A stretch of DNA of 64,000 nt from Streptomyces sp. DH12 (GCF_020873895.1 NZ_JAHWGT010000002.1:248001-312000); one strand, 5' to 3'; counted from the first letter of the stretch, positions 41,086 through 51,341 are shown. Program-made: numbers and translations. Notes: generated by a model from the letters alone, not told the origin.

Positions 41086-42087
41086 ATGCGTACCCGACAC
41101 GTCTTCCACGCCGTCGACTCGCACACCGAGGGCATGCCCACCCGGGTGGTCACCGGCGGGGTCGGGGTCCTCCCCGGCGCCACCATGGCCGAGCGCCGCC
41201 GCCACCTCGTCGAGGAGCTCGACCACCTGCGCACCCTCCTGATGTACGAACCGCGCGGCCACGCCGCGATGAGCGGCGCCCTCCTGCAACCGCCCACCCG
41301 CCCCGACGCCGACTACGGGGTGCTGTACATCGAGGTGTCGGGGGCCCTGCCCATGTGCGGCCACGGCACGATCGGCGTCGCCACCGTCCTGGTCGAGACC
41401 GGCATGGTGACCGTCACCGAACCCGTCACCACCGTCCGACTCGACACCCCCGCCGGGCTGGTCACGGTGGACGTCCGGGTGGAGGACGGCGCCGCGAAGG
41501 CCGTCACCCTCACCAACGTCCCCGCGTTCGCCGTCGCCCTCGACCGCGAGGTGGAGGTGCCCGGCCACGGCACGGTCCGCTACGACCTGGCGTACGGCGG
41601 CAACTTCTACGCCTTCGTCGACCTCGACCGTCTCGGCCTGCCCTTCGACCGGGCCCGCCGCGACGACCTCCTCGCGGCCGGACTCGCCGTGATGCGCGCC
41701 GTGAACGCCACGGACCGCCCCGTCCACCCGGAGGACCCGGCCATCGGCGGCCTCAAGCACGTGTACCTGGCCGCCCCCGGCTCCGACGCGGCGCACTCGC
41801 GGCACGCGATGGCGATCCACCCGGGCTGGTTCGACCGCTCGCCCTGCGGCACCGGCACGTCCGCGCGCATGGCCCAGCTCCACGCGCGCGGCGCGCTGCC
41901 GCTCGGCCGGGACTTCGTCAACGAGTCGTTCATCGGCACCCGGTTCACCGGCAGGCTCGTCGGGGAGACCACCGTCGGCGGCCTGCCCGCCGTCGTCCCC
42001 ACCGTCACGGGGCGGGCGTGGATCACCGGCACGGCCCAGTACTACCTGGACCCCGACGATCCCTTCCCGGCGGGTTTCCTACTCTGA
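41086..42087 (+). CDS. 4-Hydroxyproline 2-epimerase (proline racemase family)
   Basis: 333 aa. Both catalytic cysteines are present: LPMCGHGTIG and SPCGTGTSARM. This marks a true epimerase or racemase rather than the dehydratase branch, where one is replaced. It interconverts trans-4-hydroxy-L-proline and cis-4-hydroxy-D-proline, the first step of the pathway. ATG 41086 follows GGAGG. It lies 20 bases after the deaminase gene. Confidence 0.9.
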   Translation: MRTRHVFHAVDSHTEGMPTRVVTGGVGVLPGATMAERRRHLVEELDHLRTLLMYEPRGHAAMSGALLQPPTRPDADYGVLYIEVSGALPMCGHGTIGVATVLVETGMVTVTEPVTTVRLDTPAGLVTVDVRVEDGAAKAVTLTNVPAFAVALDREVEVPGHGTVRYDLAYGGNFYAFVDLDRLGLPFDRARRDDLLAAGLAVMRAVNATDRPVHPEDPAIGGLKHVYLAAPGSDAAHSRHAMAIHPGWFDRSPCGTGTSARMAQLHARGALPLGRDFVNESFIGTRFTGRLVGETTVGGLPAVVPTVTGRAWITGTAQYYLDPDDPFPAGFLL

Positions 42088-42137
42088 GGTGCCCGCGAAA
42101 CGAACCCACGCACCACAGCAGCCCCGGAGGTAGTCCC

Positions 42138-42809
42138 ATGGGTGGCCATCTGAAGCAACCCCACCTCATCACCGCGCAGGAGCGCCTGCGCGACCAGGTG
42201 GCCCACGCCCTGCGCGCCGCCCTCATCTCCGGTGAGCTCCAGCCGGGTCTCGTCTACTCGGCCCCGGCCCTCGCGGCGGACTTCGGCATCTCCGCCACCC
42301 CCGTGCGCGAGGCGATGCTCGACCTGGCCCGCGAGGGCCTGGTCGAGCCCGTCCGCAACAAGGGCTTCCGCGTCACCGAGGTCAGCGAGCACGACCTCGA
42401 CCAGTACACCGAGCTGCGCGCGCTGATCGAGGTGCCGACCGTCGGCGCGGTGACGCGCTCCGCCGCCCCCGAGCAGCTGGAGGCGCTGCGTCCGGTCGCC
42501 GAGGAGATCGTGGCCTCCGCCCGCGACCACGACCTCATCGGCTACCTCGACGCCGACCGCCGCTTCCACCTCTCCCTGCTGGCGCTGCACGGCAACGACC
42601 GGCTGGTGGAGACCGTCGGCGAGCTGCGCAAGCGGGCCCGGCTGTACGGCCTGACCGCGCTGGACGAGCGAGGCATGCTCGTCGCCTCCGCCCGGGAGCA
42701 CCTGGAGCTGCTCGACCTGATGCTCGCCGGGGACGCCCCGGCGGCGGAGGAGTGCATGGCCCGCCACCTCGGCCACGTGCGGTCCCTGTGGGCGGCCGAG
42801 GACCGCTGA
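42138..42809 (+). CDS. GntR-family (FCD) regulator of hydroxyproline use
   Basis: 223 aa from ATG 42138, with CGGAGG upstream. The N-terminal winged helix (LRDQVAHALRAALISGELQP, FGISATPVREAMLDLAREGL) is classical GntR. The C-terminal FCD domain has the metal-ligand pattern DADRRFHLSLL ... EHLELLD ... RHLGHV. As the last gene of the operon it probably represses it, through the palindrome at 36951-36977, and likely the collagenase promoter at 34338-34370 too. Confidence 0.9.
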   Translation: MGGHLKQPHLITAQERLRDQVAHALRAALISGELQPGLVYSAPALAADFGISATPVREAMLDLAREGLVEPVRNKGFRVTEVSEHDLDQYTELRALIEVPTVGAVTRSAAPEQLEALRPVAEEIVASARDHDLIGYLDADRRFHLSLLALHGNDRLVETVGELRKRARLYGLTALDERGMLVASAREHLELLDLMLAGDAPAAEECMARHLGHVRSLWAAEDR

Positions 42810-42864
42810 CCCGCCCGGTTCCCGGACGGGCCGGCGGGGGGCCCGGCCCGGCGGTGACGGCCGC

Positions 42865-43028
42865 TAGGGGGCGTCTCGCCGATCATGCCGGGCTCCCGGC
42901 GTCCGGTGCCGCGCCCCGCCGCGTTGTCGTCGGTCGCCGATGCTGCGCATCGGCTCCCTCCTCCGCCTTGCGATGCACGGCACCGGACGCCGCTCGCTGA
43001 CCCGGCCTGATCGACGAGACACCCCCTA
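42865..43028. mobile_element. MITE-like 164-bp palindromic element
   Basis: The outer 28 bases at each end are inverted copies with three mismatches (left TAGGGGGCGTCTCG..., right, complemented, TAGGGGGTGTCTCG...). Inside lie another near-perfect inverted pair (CCGGCGTCCGGTGCCG and CGGCACCGGACGCCG) and a central hairpin GCCGATGC/GCATCGGC. The whole can fold into one long hairpin, encodes nothing, and is bounded by TA on both sides, compatible with a TA target duplication. It has the form of a non-autonomous transposon derivative. Confidence 0.75.
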
Positions 43029-43964
43029 ACCGTGGAGCGCGCCGATACCCGGCAGGAACGTGACGAGCAGCGGCACCGCGGGGACGAGCGCGCCGGTGAC
43101 CGTGAGCCGCAGCCGCTGCCAGGGGGTGAGCCTCGGTGCCGCGGCCAGCAGCCGGTCGACGCGCTGCCGCGCCGGCGACAGAGGGGCCGGGCAGGGCCCG
43201 AACACGCCGCGGTGCTCGTTCAGTTCGACCAGGGCCAGGGCGATGGCGAGCCGGCCGTGGCGGCGGGACGCGCTGTCGTCGGCGGCCAGTTCCACCAGCC
43301 GGTGCACCTCGTCGCGGAAGGTGGCGAAGACCCGTACGCCCGGGAAGCCGTTGGCGAGCGCCGCCGAGCAGTGCAGCAGCCAGTCGTGGCGGGCCCGGGC
43401 GTGGCCCCGCTCGTGGGCGAGGACGGCGTCCAGCCGGTCGCCGCCCAGCCGCCGCAGGGCGGCGGTGGTGACGAGCAGCCGGGGCCGGCCGCCGGGGAGC
43501 CACGCGGCGTGCGGACGCGGGTCCTCCAGCACGGTGAGCGGCGCTCCGCCCGCCTCCGCCTCGCCGGGCAGCAGCGGCGCGCGGTGCGTCAGCCCGGCCC
43601 GCAGGTGCCGGCGGCGGGCGCGGGCCCCGAGGACCTCCCGGGCGAGCATGGCGGCCGTCCAGACGCCGCCGACGGCGAGCACCCCGGCCGTCGCGGCCGC
43701 CCACGCGTCACCGGCGCCCAGGCCGTACGCCGCCACCGCCGCGGGGGCGGGGGAGAAGAGGGGGCCGCGGACCGCGTGCCAGGCGGCCGCCGCGCTCAGC
43801 GCCATCGACAGGGCGCAGCACAGCAGCACCGCCCCCACCACGCACTGCCACACCCACAGCGCGACGACGGGTTCGCGGTCCAGCCACCGGGCGCGGGCGA
43901 GCGCGCGGGGCCCGGCGGCGGCGATCAGCACGCCGAGCGCGAGCAGGGCGACGGCGACGGTCAT
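43026..43964 (-). CDS. M56-family membrane metallopeptidase
   Basis: 312 aa with several membrane helices (MTVAVALLALGVLIAAAG; VVGAVLLCCALSMALSA; GVLAVGGVWTAAMLAREVL; a C-terminal ALVPAVPLLVTFLPG) and the zinc motif VLAHERGHARARHDW, with a further VELAADDSAS. It resembles BlaR1/MecR1-type peptidases without a penicillin-binding sensor. These are often paired with a BlaI-type repressor, which is not adjacent here. The TAG stop is made from the end of the MITE, so the original C-terminus may have been different. Start ATG 43964; the VOC gene ends four bases upstream. Confidence 0.88.
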   Translation of the reverse strand: MTVAVALLALGVLIAAAGPRALARARWLDREPVVALWVWQCVVGAVLLCCALSMALSAAAAWHAVRGPLFSPAPAAVAAYGLGAGDAWAAATAGVLAVGGVWTAAMLAREVLGARARRRHLRAGLTHRAPLLPGEAEAGGAPLTVLEDPRPHAAWLPGGRPRLLVTTAALRRLGGDRLDAVLAHERGHARARHDWLLHCSAALANGFPGVRVFATFRDEVHRLVELAADDSASRRHGRLAIALALVELNEHRGVFGPCPAPLSPARQRVDRLLAAAPRLTPWQRLRLTVTGALVPAVPLLVTFLPGIGALHG

Positions 43965-43967
43965 GGT

Positions 43968-44363
43968 TCAGCGGCCCCGTTCCGTCAGCCCGTACAGGTG
44001 TCCGTCGGTGCCGACGAGCTGCGCCCACCGGCTGCCCGCCCGCCAGGGCGCCTCCTGCGGCTCCACCAGGAACCGCACGCCGCGGGCGCGGAGTTCGGCG
44101 TGGGTCGCGTCGAGGTCTTCGCAGTCGAACCAGCCGTGCGCCATCCGCCCCGCCCGTTCGTGCAGCGCCTCCAGCAGGGCCGGCTCGACGGCGGCGAGCG
44201 CCACGCACGTGTGCGCGTGCGGCGGCCGGACCTCGACCCAGCGCCGGCCGTCGCCGTACGGGACGTCCGCGGCGAGCTCGAAGCCGAGCGTCCCCGTGAG
44301 GAAGTCCCGGGTCCGCTCCACGTCGGTGACGTAGAGCACGGACAGGCGCGGGTTGGTGATCAA
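43968..44363 (-). CDS. VOC (glyoxalase/bleomycin-resistance) family protein
   Basis: 131 aa. TTG 44363 is chosen (ITNPRLSVLYVTDVERTRDF is the normal beginning), with GAGGAAAGG upstream; no ATG or GTG fits. Paired beta-alpha-beta-beta-beta modules are visible (VLYVTDVERTRDFLTGTLGF and WFDCEDLDATHAELRARGV). VOC proteins bind or modify small molecules. EhpR, a phenazine-binding resistance protein, belongs to this fold, so with the phenazine genes nearby a sequestration role is plausible but unproven. Confidence 0.8.
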   Translation of the reverse strand: MITNPRLSVLYVTDVERTRDFLTGTLGFELAADVPYGDGRRWVEVRPPHAHTCVALAAVEPALLEALHERAGRMAHGWFDCEDLDATHAELRARGVRFLVEPQEAPWRAGSRWAQLVGTDGHLYGLTERGR

Positions 44364-44395
44364 TGCGGGCCCTTTCCTCGGCGCCGGCGCCTGAC

Positions 44396-45922
44396 TCAGC
44401 GGCCGGACAGGTGCGTGGGGGAGGAGCCGGGGACCCGGCTCCGCGGTGCGTCGGCGGTGGACGCGCCGACCGAGGGCGCGGCGGCCAGCGGGGGCCGCCG
44501 CCGTCGCACCCCCCGTCCGTGCGTGGTGCTGGGCGCGTCGAACGCCGCGGGACGCCCGCCCCGCAGCGCCGCCGCGACGACCCGCGGGCGCAGGCACGCC
44601 GCCGGGGTGGCGCTCAGGTGGGCCACTTCGAGGGTGGCGGTGGCGGCGGCCGGGCTGACGGAGGCGGCCAGGGCCACCCGGTCGAGGTAGCGCCGGGCGA
44701 GCCGCGCGGCCGGGCCCGGCGGGTCGACGTCGGCGACCGCGCAGGGGAACGCGAGGTCCGCGGCGGTCGCCGTCCGCCAGGCCCCGTCCACCTGCCGGGC
44801 CAGCGCGTGACGGAGCCGGTAGGCGACGCCGACCGTGCTGCCGTGGCTGCGCAGCATGGCGTCGAGGAGGACGGCGCACTGCGCGGCGACGGTCAACCCG
44901 TGCCCGTGGACGGGGTGGAACACCGCGAGCGCGTCGCCCATGACGAGGAACTGGTCGGGCAGGCGGCGGGTCCACTCGTAGCGCCGCCACCGGTTCTCGG
45001 TGCGGTTCGAGCGGTAGACCGGCCCGAGGGGCGTGGCGCTCTCCACGACCTCCCGCAGCAGCGGGTGGCGCAGCCGGCCGAGGGCGAGCAGGAGGTCGGC
45101 GTGCCCGGCCGGGGCGTGGGCCGACCCGTTCTCCGCGTACGAGACCATCCACTTCCCCCGGGCCAGCGGGGTGAGCGCCCCGTGCCGCGGGTTGTCCGGT
45201 GTGGCGGTGAGCAGCAGGCCCTTCCAGTCGACGACGTGGCCGACGGGCGGGGCGTAGACGGCGGTGGAGTAGCTCGCGCCCGCGTCGACGACGGACTCCC
45301 GGGGCGGTTCGTACCCCAGCTCGCGCAGCCACTGGGGCGCGGCGGAGGCGTAGCCGGAGGCGTCCACCACGAACTCGGCGCGCAGCAGCCGCGGTACGCC
45401 GGTGGGGCCGGTGTCGTCGCCGGCCCGGCGCAGGACCACGCCGGTGACGGTGTCGTTGCGGCCGCCCTCCAGGCCGACCACCTCGTGCTGCTGGAGGAAG
45501 CGGACCTTCCGGTCGGCGTGCAGCCGGTTGCGGACCACCGTGTCGAGGACGTCGCGGGAGCCGGCCAGGACGGCCAGGCCGCTGTCGAAGCGGGGCAGCC
45601 AGCCGCCCGGCCCGTACAGCAGGACGTCCCTCGGGACGTGGACGAGGCTCATGCCCGCGGCGAGGAGCTCCCCGGTGACGCCGGGGAAGAGCTGTTCCAG
45701 GGCGCGCAGCCCGGTGCCGGTCAGGGTGTGGGTGTGGCGGGACTGGGACACGCCGGGGCGCCACCTGGGGCCGCGCGGCAGCCGGTCGCGTTCGATGACC
45801 GTGACGCGGTCCATGTGGTCCACGAGCGCCCGCGCCGCGGTCAGTCCGGCGAAACCGGACCCGATCACGACGGCGTGGCCGTCACCGGTGTCGGGGCCGC
45901 GCGAAGTGGGGTCGAGGCTCAT
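44396..45922 (-). CDS. FAD-dependent monooxygenase/hydroxylase-like protein
   Basis: 508 aa from ATG 45922; AGGAGG lies just upstream. The FAD fold is clear: HAVVIGSGFAGLTAARALVD, VIERDRLPRG, and FLVMGDALAVFHPVHGHGLT near residue 325. It resembles the squalene-epoxidase/p-hydroxybenzoate-hydroxylase superfamily. The last 60 residues are Arg/Pro/Ser-rich and probably disordered. It lies between the VOC gene and the extra qcrB and may tailor the phenazine product. Substrate unknown. Confidence 0.8.
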   Translation of the reverse strand: MSLDPTSRGPDTGDGHAVVIGSGFAGLTAARALVDHMDRVTVIERDRLPRGPRWRPGVSQSRHTHTLTGTGLRALEQLFPGVTGELLAAGMSLVHVPRDVLLYGPGGWLPRFDSGLAVLAGSRDVLDTVVRNRLHADRKVRFLQQHEVVGLEGGRNDTVTGVVLRRAGDDTGPTGVPRLLRAEFVVDASGYASAAPQWLRELGYEPPRESVVDAGASYSTAVYAPPVGHVVDWKGLLLTATPDNPRHGALTPLARGKWMVSYAENGSAHAPAGHADLLLALGRLRHPLLREVVESATPLGPVYRSNRTENRWRRYEWTRRLPDQFLVMGDALAVFHPVHGHGLTVAAQCAVLLDAMLRSHGSTVGVAYRLRHALARQVDGAWRTATAADLAFPCAVADVDPPGPAARLARRYLDRVALAASVSPAAATATLEVAHLSATPAACLRPRVVAAALRGGRPAAFDAPSTTHGRGVRRRRPPLAAAPSVGASTADAPRSRVPGSSPTHLSGR

Positions 45923-46104
45923 GTGCTGGCCCTCCTGGGTGCGTGGGAAGCATCGGGGCTCCGCTCGCGGAAGTGGTCCGGCGCCCGCGCGGGGCGCCGG
46001 CGCCGGCCGGCGGCAGCGGTCGCGGCCCCGCCGGGCCGGCGGCACGTCAGGCGTCCCGCCGGTCCGGTCGGCGGGACGGGTCCGGACCGGCGGGAGGGGT
46101 GACG

Positions 46105-47739
46105 CTAGTGGTGGCCGTGGCCGCTGGTGAGTTCCCGGTACTCCTCCGCGGTCACCTTCGGGATCTGGTTGCCCTCGCCGAAGTAGCCCTTGGAGAGCCT
46201 GGCCCGCAGCTTCTCCTTGCGGGTGGGCTTGCGCTCCACGCCGTTCTCGTCGACCGCCGGGGCGAGCGCCGCGACCGTGTACTGCTCGTGCGCGGTGAGC
46301 CGGTGCAGCTGGGCCTGGCTGAGCGCCTCGTGGACCTCGACGAACTCGCCGTGCGGCAGCCGCTTGATGATGCCCGTCTCCCGGCCGTGCAGCACCTTGT
46401 CGCGGTCGCGGCGCTGGAGGCCCAGGCAGATCCGTTTCGTGACGATGAAGACCAGGGGCGGCACCACGAAGAAGCCGATCCGCACGAACCAGGTGATCGC
46501 GTTGATGGAGAGGTGGAAGTACGTGGCGACGATGTCGTTGCCGCCGCCGATCATCAGCACGAAGTACCAGCTGATCCAGGCCGCGCCGAACGCCGTCCGC
46601 GTCGGGACGTTGCGGGGCCGGTCCAGGAGGTGGTGTTCGCGCTTGTCGCCGGTGAGCCACGACTCGAAGAACGGGTACACCGCGAGGACGCCCGGCACGA
46701 TCACGAGCAGCAGCATCGGGACGAGCACGCCGAAGTTGAGGGTGTGCCCGGTCGGCAGCACCCACTCCCAGGCGGGCATGGCCCGGACCGCTCCCTCGGT
46801 GAAGCCCATGTACCAGTCGGGTTGCGCGCCGGTGGAGACGTGGTCCGGCCGGTAGGGGCCCACCGCCCACACGGGGTTGATGGTGAACGCGCCGGCGATG
46901 ACCGCGATGACGCCGAAGACCAGGAAGAAGAAGCCGCCGGCCTTCGCCATGTACACCGGCATGAACGGCATGCCCACGACGTTGTTGTTGGTGCGCCCCG
47001 CCCCCGCGTACTGGGTGTGCTTGTGGTGGAAGACGAGGATCAGGTGGGCGACCACGAGGGCGAGCATGATGCCCGGCAGCAGCAGGATGTGGATGGCGTA
47101 GAAGCGGGGGATGATGTCGGTCCCCGGGAACTCCCCGCCGAAGACGAACATCTGGAGGTACGTCCCGACCACCGGCACGGCGAGGATCGCGCCCTCGACG
47201 AACCGCACGCCGGTGCCGGAGAGCAGGTCGTCGGGGAGCGAGTAGCCGGTGAACCCGGTGAACATGCCCAGGATGAACAGCAGGAAGCCGAAGAGCCAGT
47301 TGACCTCGCGCGGCTTGCGGAACGCGCCGGTGAAGAAGACGCGCATCATGTGCACGAACATGCCGGCCAGGAAGATCAGGGCCGCCCAGTGGTGGATCTG
47401 CCGGATCAGCAGACCGCCGCGGACGTCGAAGCTGATGTCCAGGGTCGAGGCGTACGCCTCGGTCATCCGCACGCCCTGCATCGGCACGTACGAGCCGTGG
47501 TAGACGACCTCGTTCATGCTCGGGTGGAAGAAGAGCGTCAGGTAGACGCCCGTCAGGATGATGATGATGAAGCTGTAGAGGCAGACCTCGCCCAGCATGA
47601 AGGACCAGTGGTCCGGGAAGATCTTGCGCATGTTGGTCTTGGCCAGGGAGTAGATCCCGAGCCGGCCGTCCGCCCAGTCGGCGACCCGCTCACCGGCGGG
47701 CGCCTTCCCCCGGCGGGGTTGTTCCGTGGTGGTACTCAT
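46105..47739 (-). CDS. qcrB: Cytochrome b subunit (QcrB), stand-alone paralogue
   Basis: 544 aa, full length for actinobacterial QcrB. Haem ligands lie in RQIHHWAALIFLAGMFVHMM and FYAIHILLLPG ... ALVVAHLILVFHHKH. The quinol-site motif reads QPDWYMGF (PDWY as in Gram-positives). Eight or more hydrophobic helices are seen. In Streptomyces the normal gene sits with qcrC and qcrA; here it is alone, between two flavin monooxygenases in a phenazine cluster. ATG 47739 follows GGGAG. It may be a spare, inhibitor-tolerant respiratory subunit (inference). Confidence 0.93.
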   Translation of the reverse strand: MSTTTEQPRRGKAPAGERVADWADGRLGIYSLAKTNMRKIFPDHWSFMLGEVCLYSFIIIILTGVYLTLFFHPSMNEVVYHGSYVPMQGVRMTEAYASTLDISFDVRGGLLIRQIHHWAALIFLAGMFVHMMRVFFTGAFRKPREVNWLFGFLLFILGMFTGFTGYSLPDDLLSGTGVRFVEGAILAVPVVGTYLQMFVFGGEFPGTDIIPRFYAIHILLLPGIMLALVVAHLILVFHHKHTQYAGAGRTNNNVVGMPFMPVYMAKAGGFFFLVFGVIAVIAGAFTINPVWAVGPYRPDHVSTGAQPDWYMGFTEGAVRAMPAWEWVLPTGHTLNFGVLVPMLLLVIVPGVLAVYPFFESWLTGDKREHHLLDRPRNVPTRTAFGAAWISWYFVLMIGGGNDIVATYFHLSINAITWFVRIGFFVVPPLVFIVTKRICLGLQRRDRDKVLHGRETGIIKRLPHGEFVEVHEALSQAQLHRLTAHEQYTVAALAPAVDENGVERKPTRKEKLRARLSKGYFGEGNQIPKVTAEEYRELTSGHGHH

Positions 47740-47812
47740 CCGCGCTCCCAGAAGGTTGTCGACACCGGTCCGCGGCGGGCACCGCGGGGCCGGCAGGGCC
47801 GAAGTACCCGGG

Positions 47813-49153
<1,341 letters not shown>

Positions 49154-49358
49154 GTCCCGTGGCCCTGTGCCCTGGTGAGCCCGGAGTGCCGGAAGAAGGG
49201 AAGAAGGAGGTCGTGGTGCGGGCGTGACGGGTGATCCAGGCTAGCAGCGGGGACACACTCGGCGAGGGCGTGCAGAACGCGTAACTCTGCACACCAACAA
49301 GGGTGTTGCATGTCACGCGGGACCGCAGGACAGTGTCCGGGGCGGCGCCGGGCGGTGG

Positions 49359-49709
49359 TCACGGCGCGGTCCGTTCCCGCCCCGGCGCGCCCGCGCCGGG
49401 CTCGCCCGGCAGCAGTGCGGGGCGGACGGGCGGAAGCGGCGCGGTCACCCGGTCGAGCCCCGGCGGGGTCTCCCGGCCGGCGTTGGCCACCACCACCGCG
49501 ACGTACGGCAGGACCACGCTCAACACCAGTGCCACCACGGCGACATGCCGCTCCGTGTTCCACAGGGCGGCCGCCACGACGACGGAGACCGTGCGCAGTG
49601 ACATCGAGATCACGTAACGGCGTTGCCTGCCGCGTACGTCCTCCGCGAGGCCCTGGCGGGCCTGCGTGATCCGAAACACCTCTTGCTGCTTGCCGTTCCG
49701 CTTCCGCAA
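49359..49709 (-). CDS. DUF3099 membrane protein
   Basis: 116 aa when started at TTG 49709 (LRKRNGKQQEVFRITQARQG), which has GGGGGAG upstream and the usual family beginning; a longer frame opens at GTG 49769. Family core: EDVRGRQRRYVISMSLRTV, then two membrane segments with NTERHVAVVALVLSVVLPYVAV. A conserved small actinobacterial membrane protein of unknown function. It is probably not part of the phenazine pathway. Confidence 0.75.
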   Translation of the reverse strand: MRKRNGKQQEVFRITQARQGLAEDVRGRQRRYVISMSLRTVSVVVAAALWNTERHVAVVALVLSVVLPYVAVVVANAGRETPPGLDRVTAPLPPVRPALLPGEPGAGAPGRERTAP

Positions 49710-49835
49710 CGCGGTCTCCCCCGCCCCCAGTCGTGCGCCGGGGCCGATTCCCCCGGACCGGATCTCCACGCCACGCTACGCCCGCGGGTCCTCGTGTTCG
49801 AGGGTCGGCGGGGGGCGTGCAAGTGAGGAAAGTGC

Positions 49836-50483
49836 TCAGTTGCACACCTCCGGCGCCACGCGGCGGAACGCCGTCTCCACGATCCCGGCGAGGTCGTCGG
49901 CGCGGATGCCCCAGACGGCCTGGCTGACGGCGCCCCAGGCCCGGCAGCTGCGCAGCGCGTACTCGCGGATCTGCGGCGCGTCCTCGCGCCGCACCGCTTC
50001 GACGTCCCGGCCCTGGAGGTGCTGGCCCAGCCCGAGGAGCGTCAGGTCCCAGCCCGCGCCGTTCGCGACCGCGCCGGCCGGTCCGCGGGTGCGCAGCAGT
50101 TCGTCGGCGACGTCGGCGCGCGAGGCGTGCCGCAGCTCCAGCAGCGTGCCGCCCGCCGGGTCCTCGGTGAGCCGCACCGCGACCTCCGTGACGGCCCCCT
50201 GCCCGTACTCCCACGTCGCCCTCAGGAGCCGCGGCCGGTCGCAGTGCAGCACCCGGCCCCGGGTGTGCCCGGCGACCTGGAAGACACCGCCGACCCGGAG
50301 GTCCCCGCTGACCGGGGCGAGCCAGCGGCGGATCCTGGCCGGATCCGTACACGCGCTCCACACCTCGTCGACCGGGGCGTCGTAGCTCCTGCGGAGGACC
50401 AGCGAGCGCCCCTCGCCCGCTCCCACCGGACCGTCGCTGATCTCCCGGTGGGCGGCGTTGATCTGGTCGAGGATTCCGCTCAC
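49836..50483 (-). CDS. SRPBCC/AHSA1-domain protein
   Basis: 215 aa from GTG 50483, overlapping the ArsR stop (GTGA). The AHSA1-like part has LVLRRSYDAPVDEVWSACTD, RWLAPVSGDLRVGGVF and TLLELRHAS, forming a hydrophobic ligand cavity; a C-terminal helical extension follows. ArsR-SRPBCC pairs are common in actinobacteria and often act on or respond to hydrophobic small molecules. The ligand is unknown. Confidence 0.85.
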   Translation of the reverse strand: MSGILDQINAAHREISDGPVGAGEGRSLVLRRSYDAPVDEVWSACTDPARIRRWLAPVSGDLRVGGVFQVAGHTRGRVLHCDRPRLLRATWEYGQGAVTEVAVRLTEDPAGGTLLELRHASRADVADELLRTRGPAGAVANGAGWDLTLLGLGQHLQGRDVEAVRREDAPQIREYALRSCRAWGAVSQAVWGIRADDLAGIVETAFRRVAPEVCN

Positions 50484-50866
50484 AGCTCTTTCCCGTCGTC
50501 CGTCCGCGGCCCGCCACCCGGCGCCGCGGCTCCGTCCCCGTCGAGGCCCTCGCGCCGGCCCCGGACGAGTTCGGTACCGAGCGCGTCGAGGCGCTGCTCC
50601 CAGAACCGGCGGAAGTGGCCGAGCCAGTCGTCGATCTCCCGCAGGCGGTCGGGGGACACGGCGTAACGGCGGCGCGTCCCCTCGGGGTTGACGGTGGCGA
50701 AGCCGGTCTCCCGCAGGACCCGCAGGTGGTGGGAGACGGCGGGCTGGGAGATGCCGAACTCCCCGCGGATGGCCGTGCCGAGCTCGCCGGCCGACTGCTC
50801 GTCCCAGGCCAGCAGCTCCAGGATGCGCCGTCGCACCGGGTCGGCGAGGACCTCGAAGGCGTGCAC
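50480..50866 (-). CDS. ArsR-family transcriptional regulator
   Basis: 128 aa from GTG 50866, supported by a -10 box eight bases upstream (leaderless). The winged helix is clear: HAFEVLADPVRRRILELLAW, ISQPAVSHHLRVLRETGFATV, RYAVSPDRLREIDDWL. No metal-binding cysteines are seen, so it belongs to the non-metal group that controls a following SRPBCC gene. It probably regulates itself. Confidence 0.88.
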   Translation of the reverse strand: MHAFEVLADPVRRRILELLAWDEQSAGELGTAIRGEFGISQPAVSHHLRVLRETGFATVNPEGTRRRYAVSPDRLREIDDWLGHFRRFWEQRLDALGTELVRGRREGLDGDGAAAPGGGPRTDDGKEL

Positions 50867-50900
50867 GGCCCCAAAATATAGGCGGGCACTTATGTAAGAG
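50867..50900 (-). promoter_or_regulatory. Leaderless arsR promoter
   Basis: On the minus strand a -10 TATATT (50875-50880) stands eight bases before the GTG. The surrounding ATAAGTGCCCGCCTATAT is weakly palindromic and could be the ArsR operator. A -35 box is not clear. Confidence 0.55.
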
Positions 50901-51341
50901 AAGGTTGAATCAAGACACGTCCCGACCACCGGGGCGGACCCCGGCGGATCGGGCCTCGGGCCGACCGCCCCGGCCGGCGCCCCGGCGTTCCCGGGCCGCC
51001 CCGACGGCCCGACGGCCCGGCGAGCGGGAACGTCCGGGCCGCCCGGGAACGTCCGGTGATCGACGGGTTCACCGCCGGTCCCCCGGCCTCCCCACCAGCG
51101 CGGGCCGGTCGACCGGACGGGAGGAGGAGGGATTGTGACCGCGAAGGTCCTTGACTAGCGTTCTCGCGTGAAGTCAACGACGTGACCGACGAGTTCGACG
51201 AGACCGACGAGCCCACGGGGGGGCGACGCGTGCCGACCGTCGGTCGACGCACGCGGCTTCGGCGACGGTTCACCACCCGGTACACCCGCCGGCAGGAGCG
51301 GGGTCCGGGCGCCTTGCCGCCGGCGACGCGCGCACACCTCC
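50901..51341. other. Upstream region of the StrR-like regulator gene
   Basis: About 440 bases without a recognised gene. An inverted repeat TTGACT (51151-51156) / AGTCAA (51172-51177), 15 bases apart, stands 165 bases before the regulator start. TTGACT may also serve as a -35 box. The arms recall, with different spacing, the StrR-type target (TCGACT...AGTCGA). The rest is GC-rich with runs of CCCGGGC-type sequence. Confidence 0.45.
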
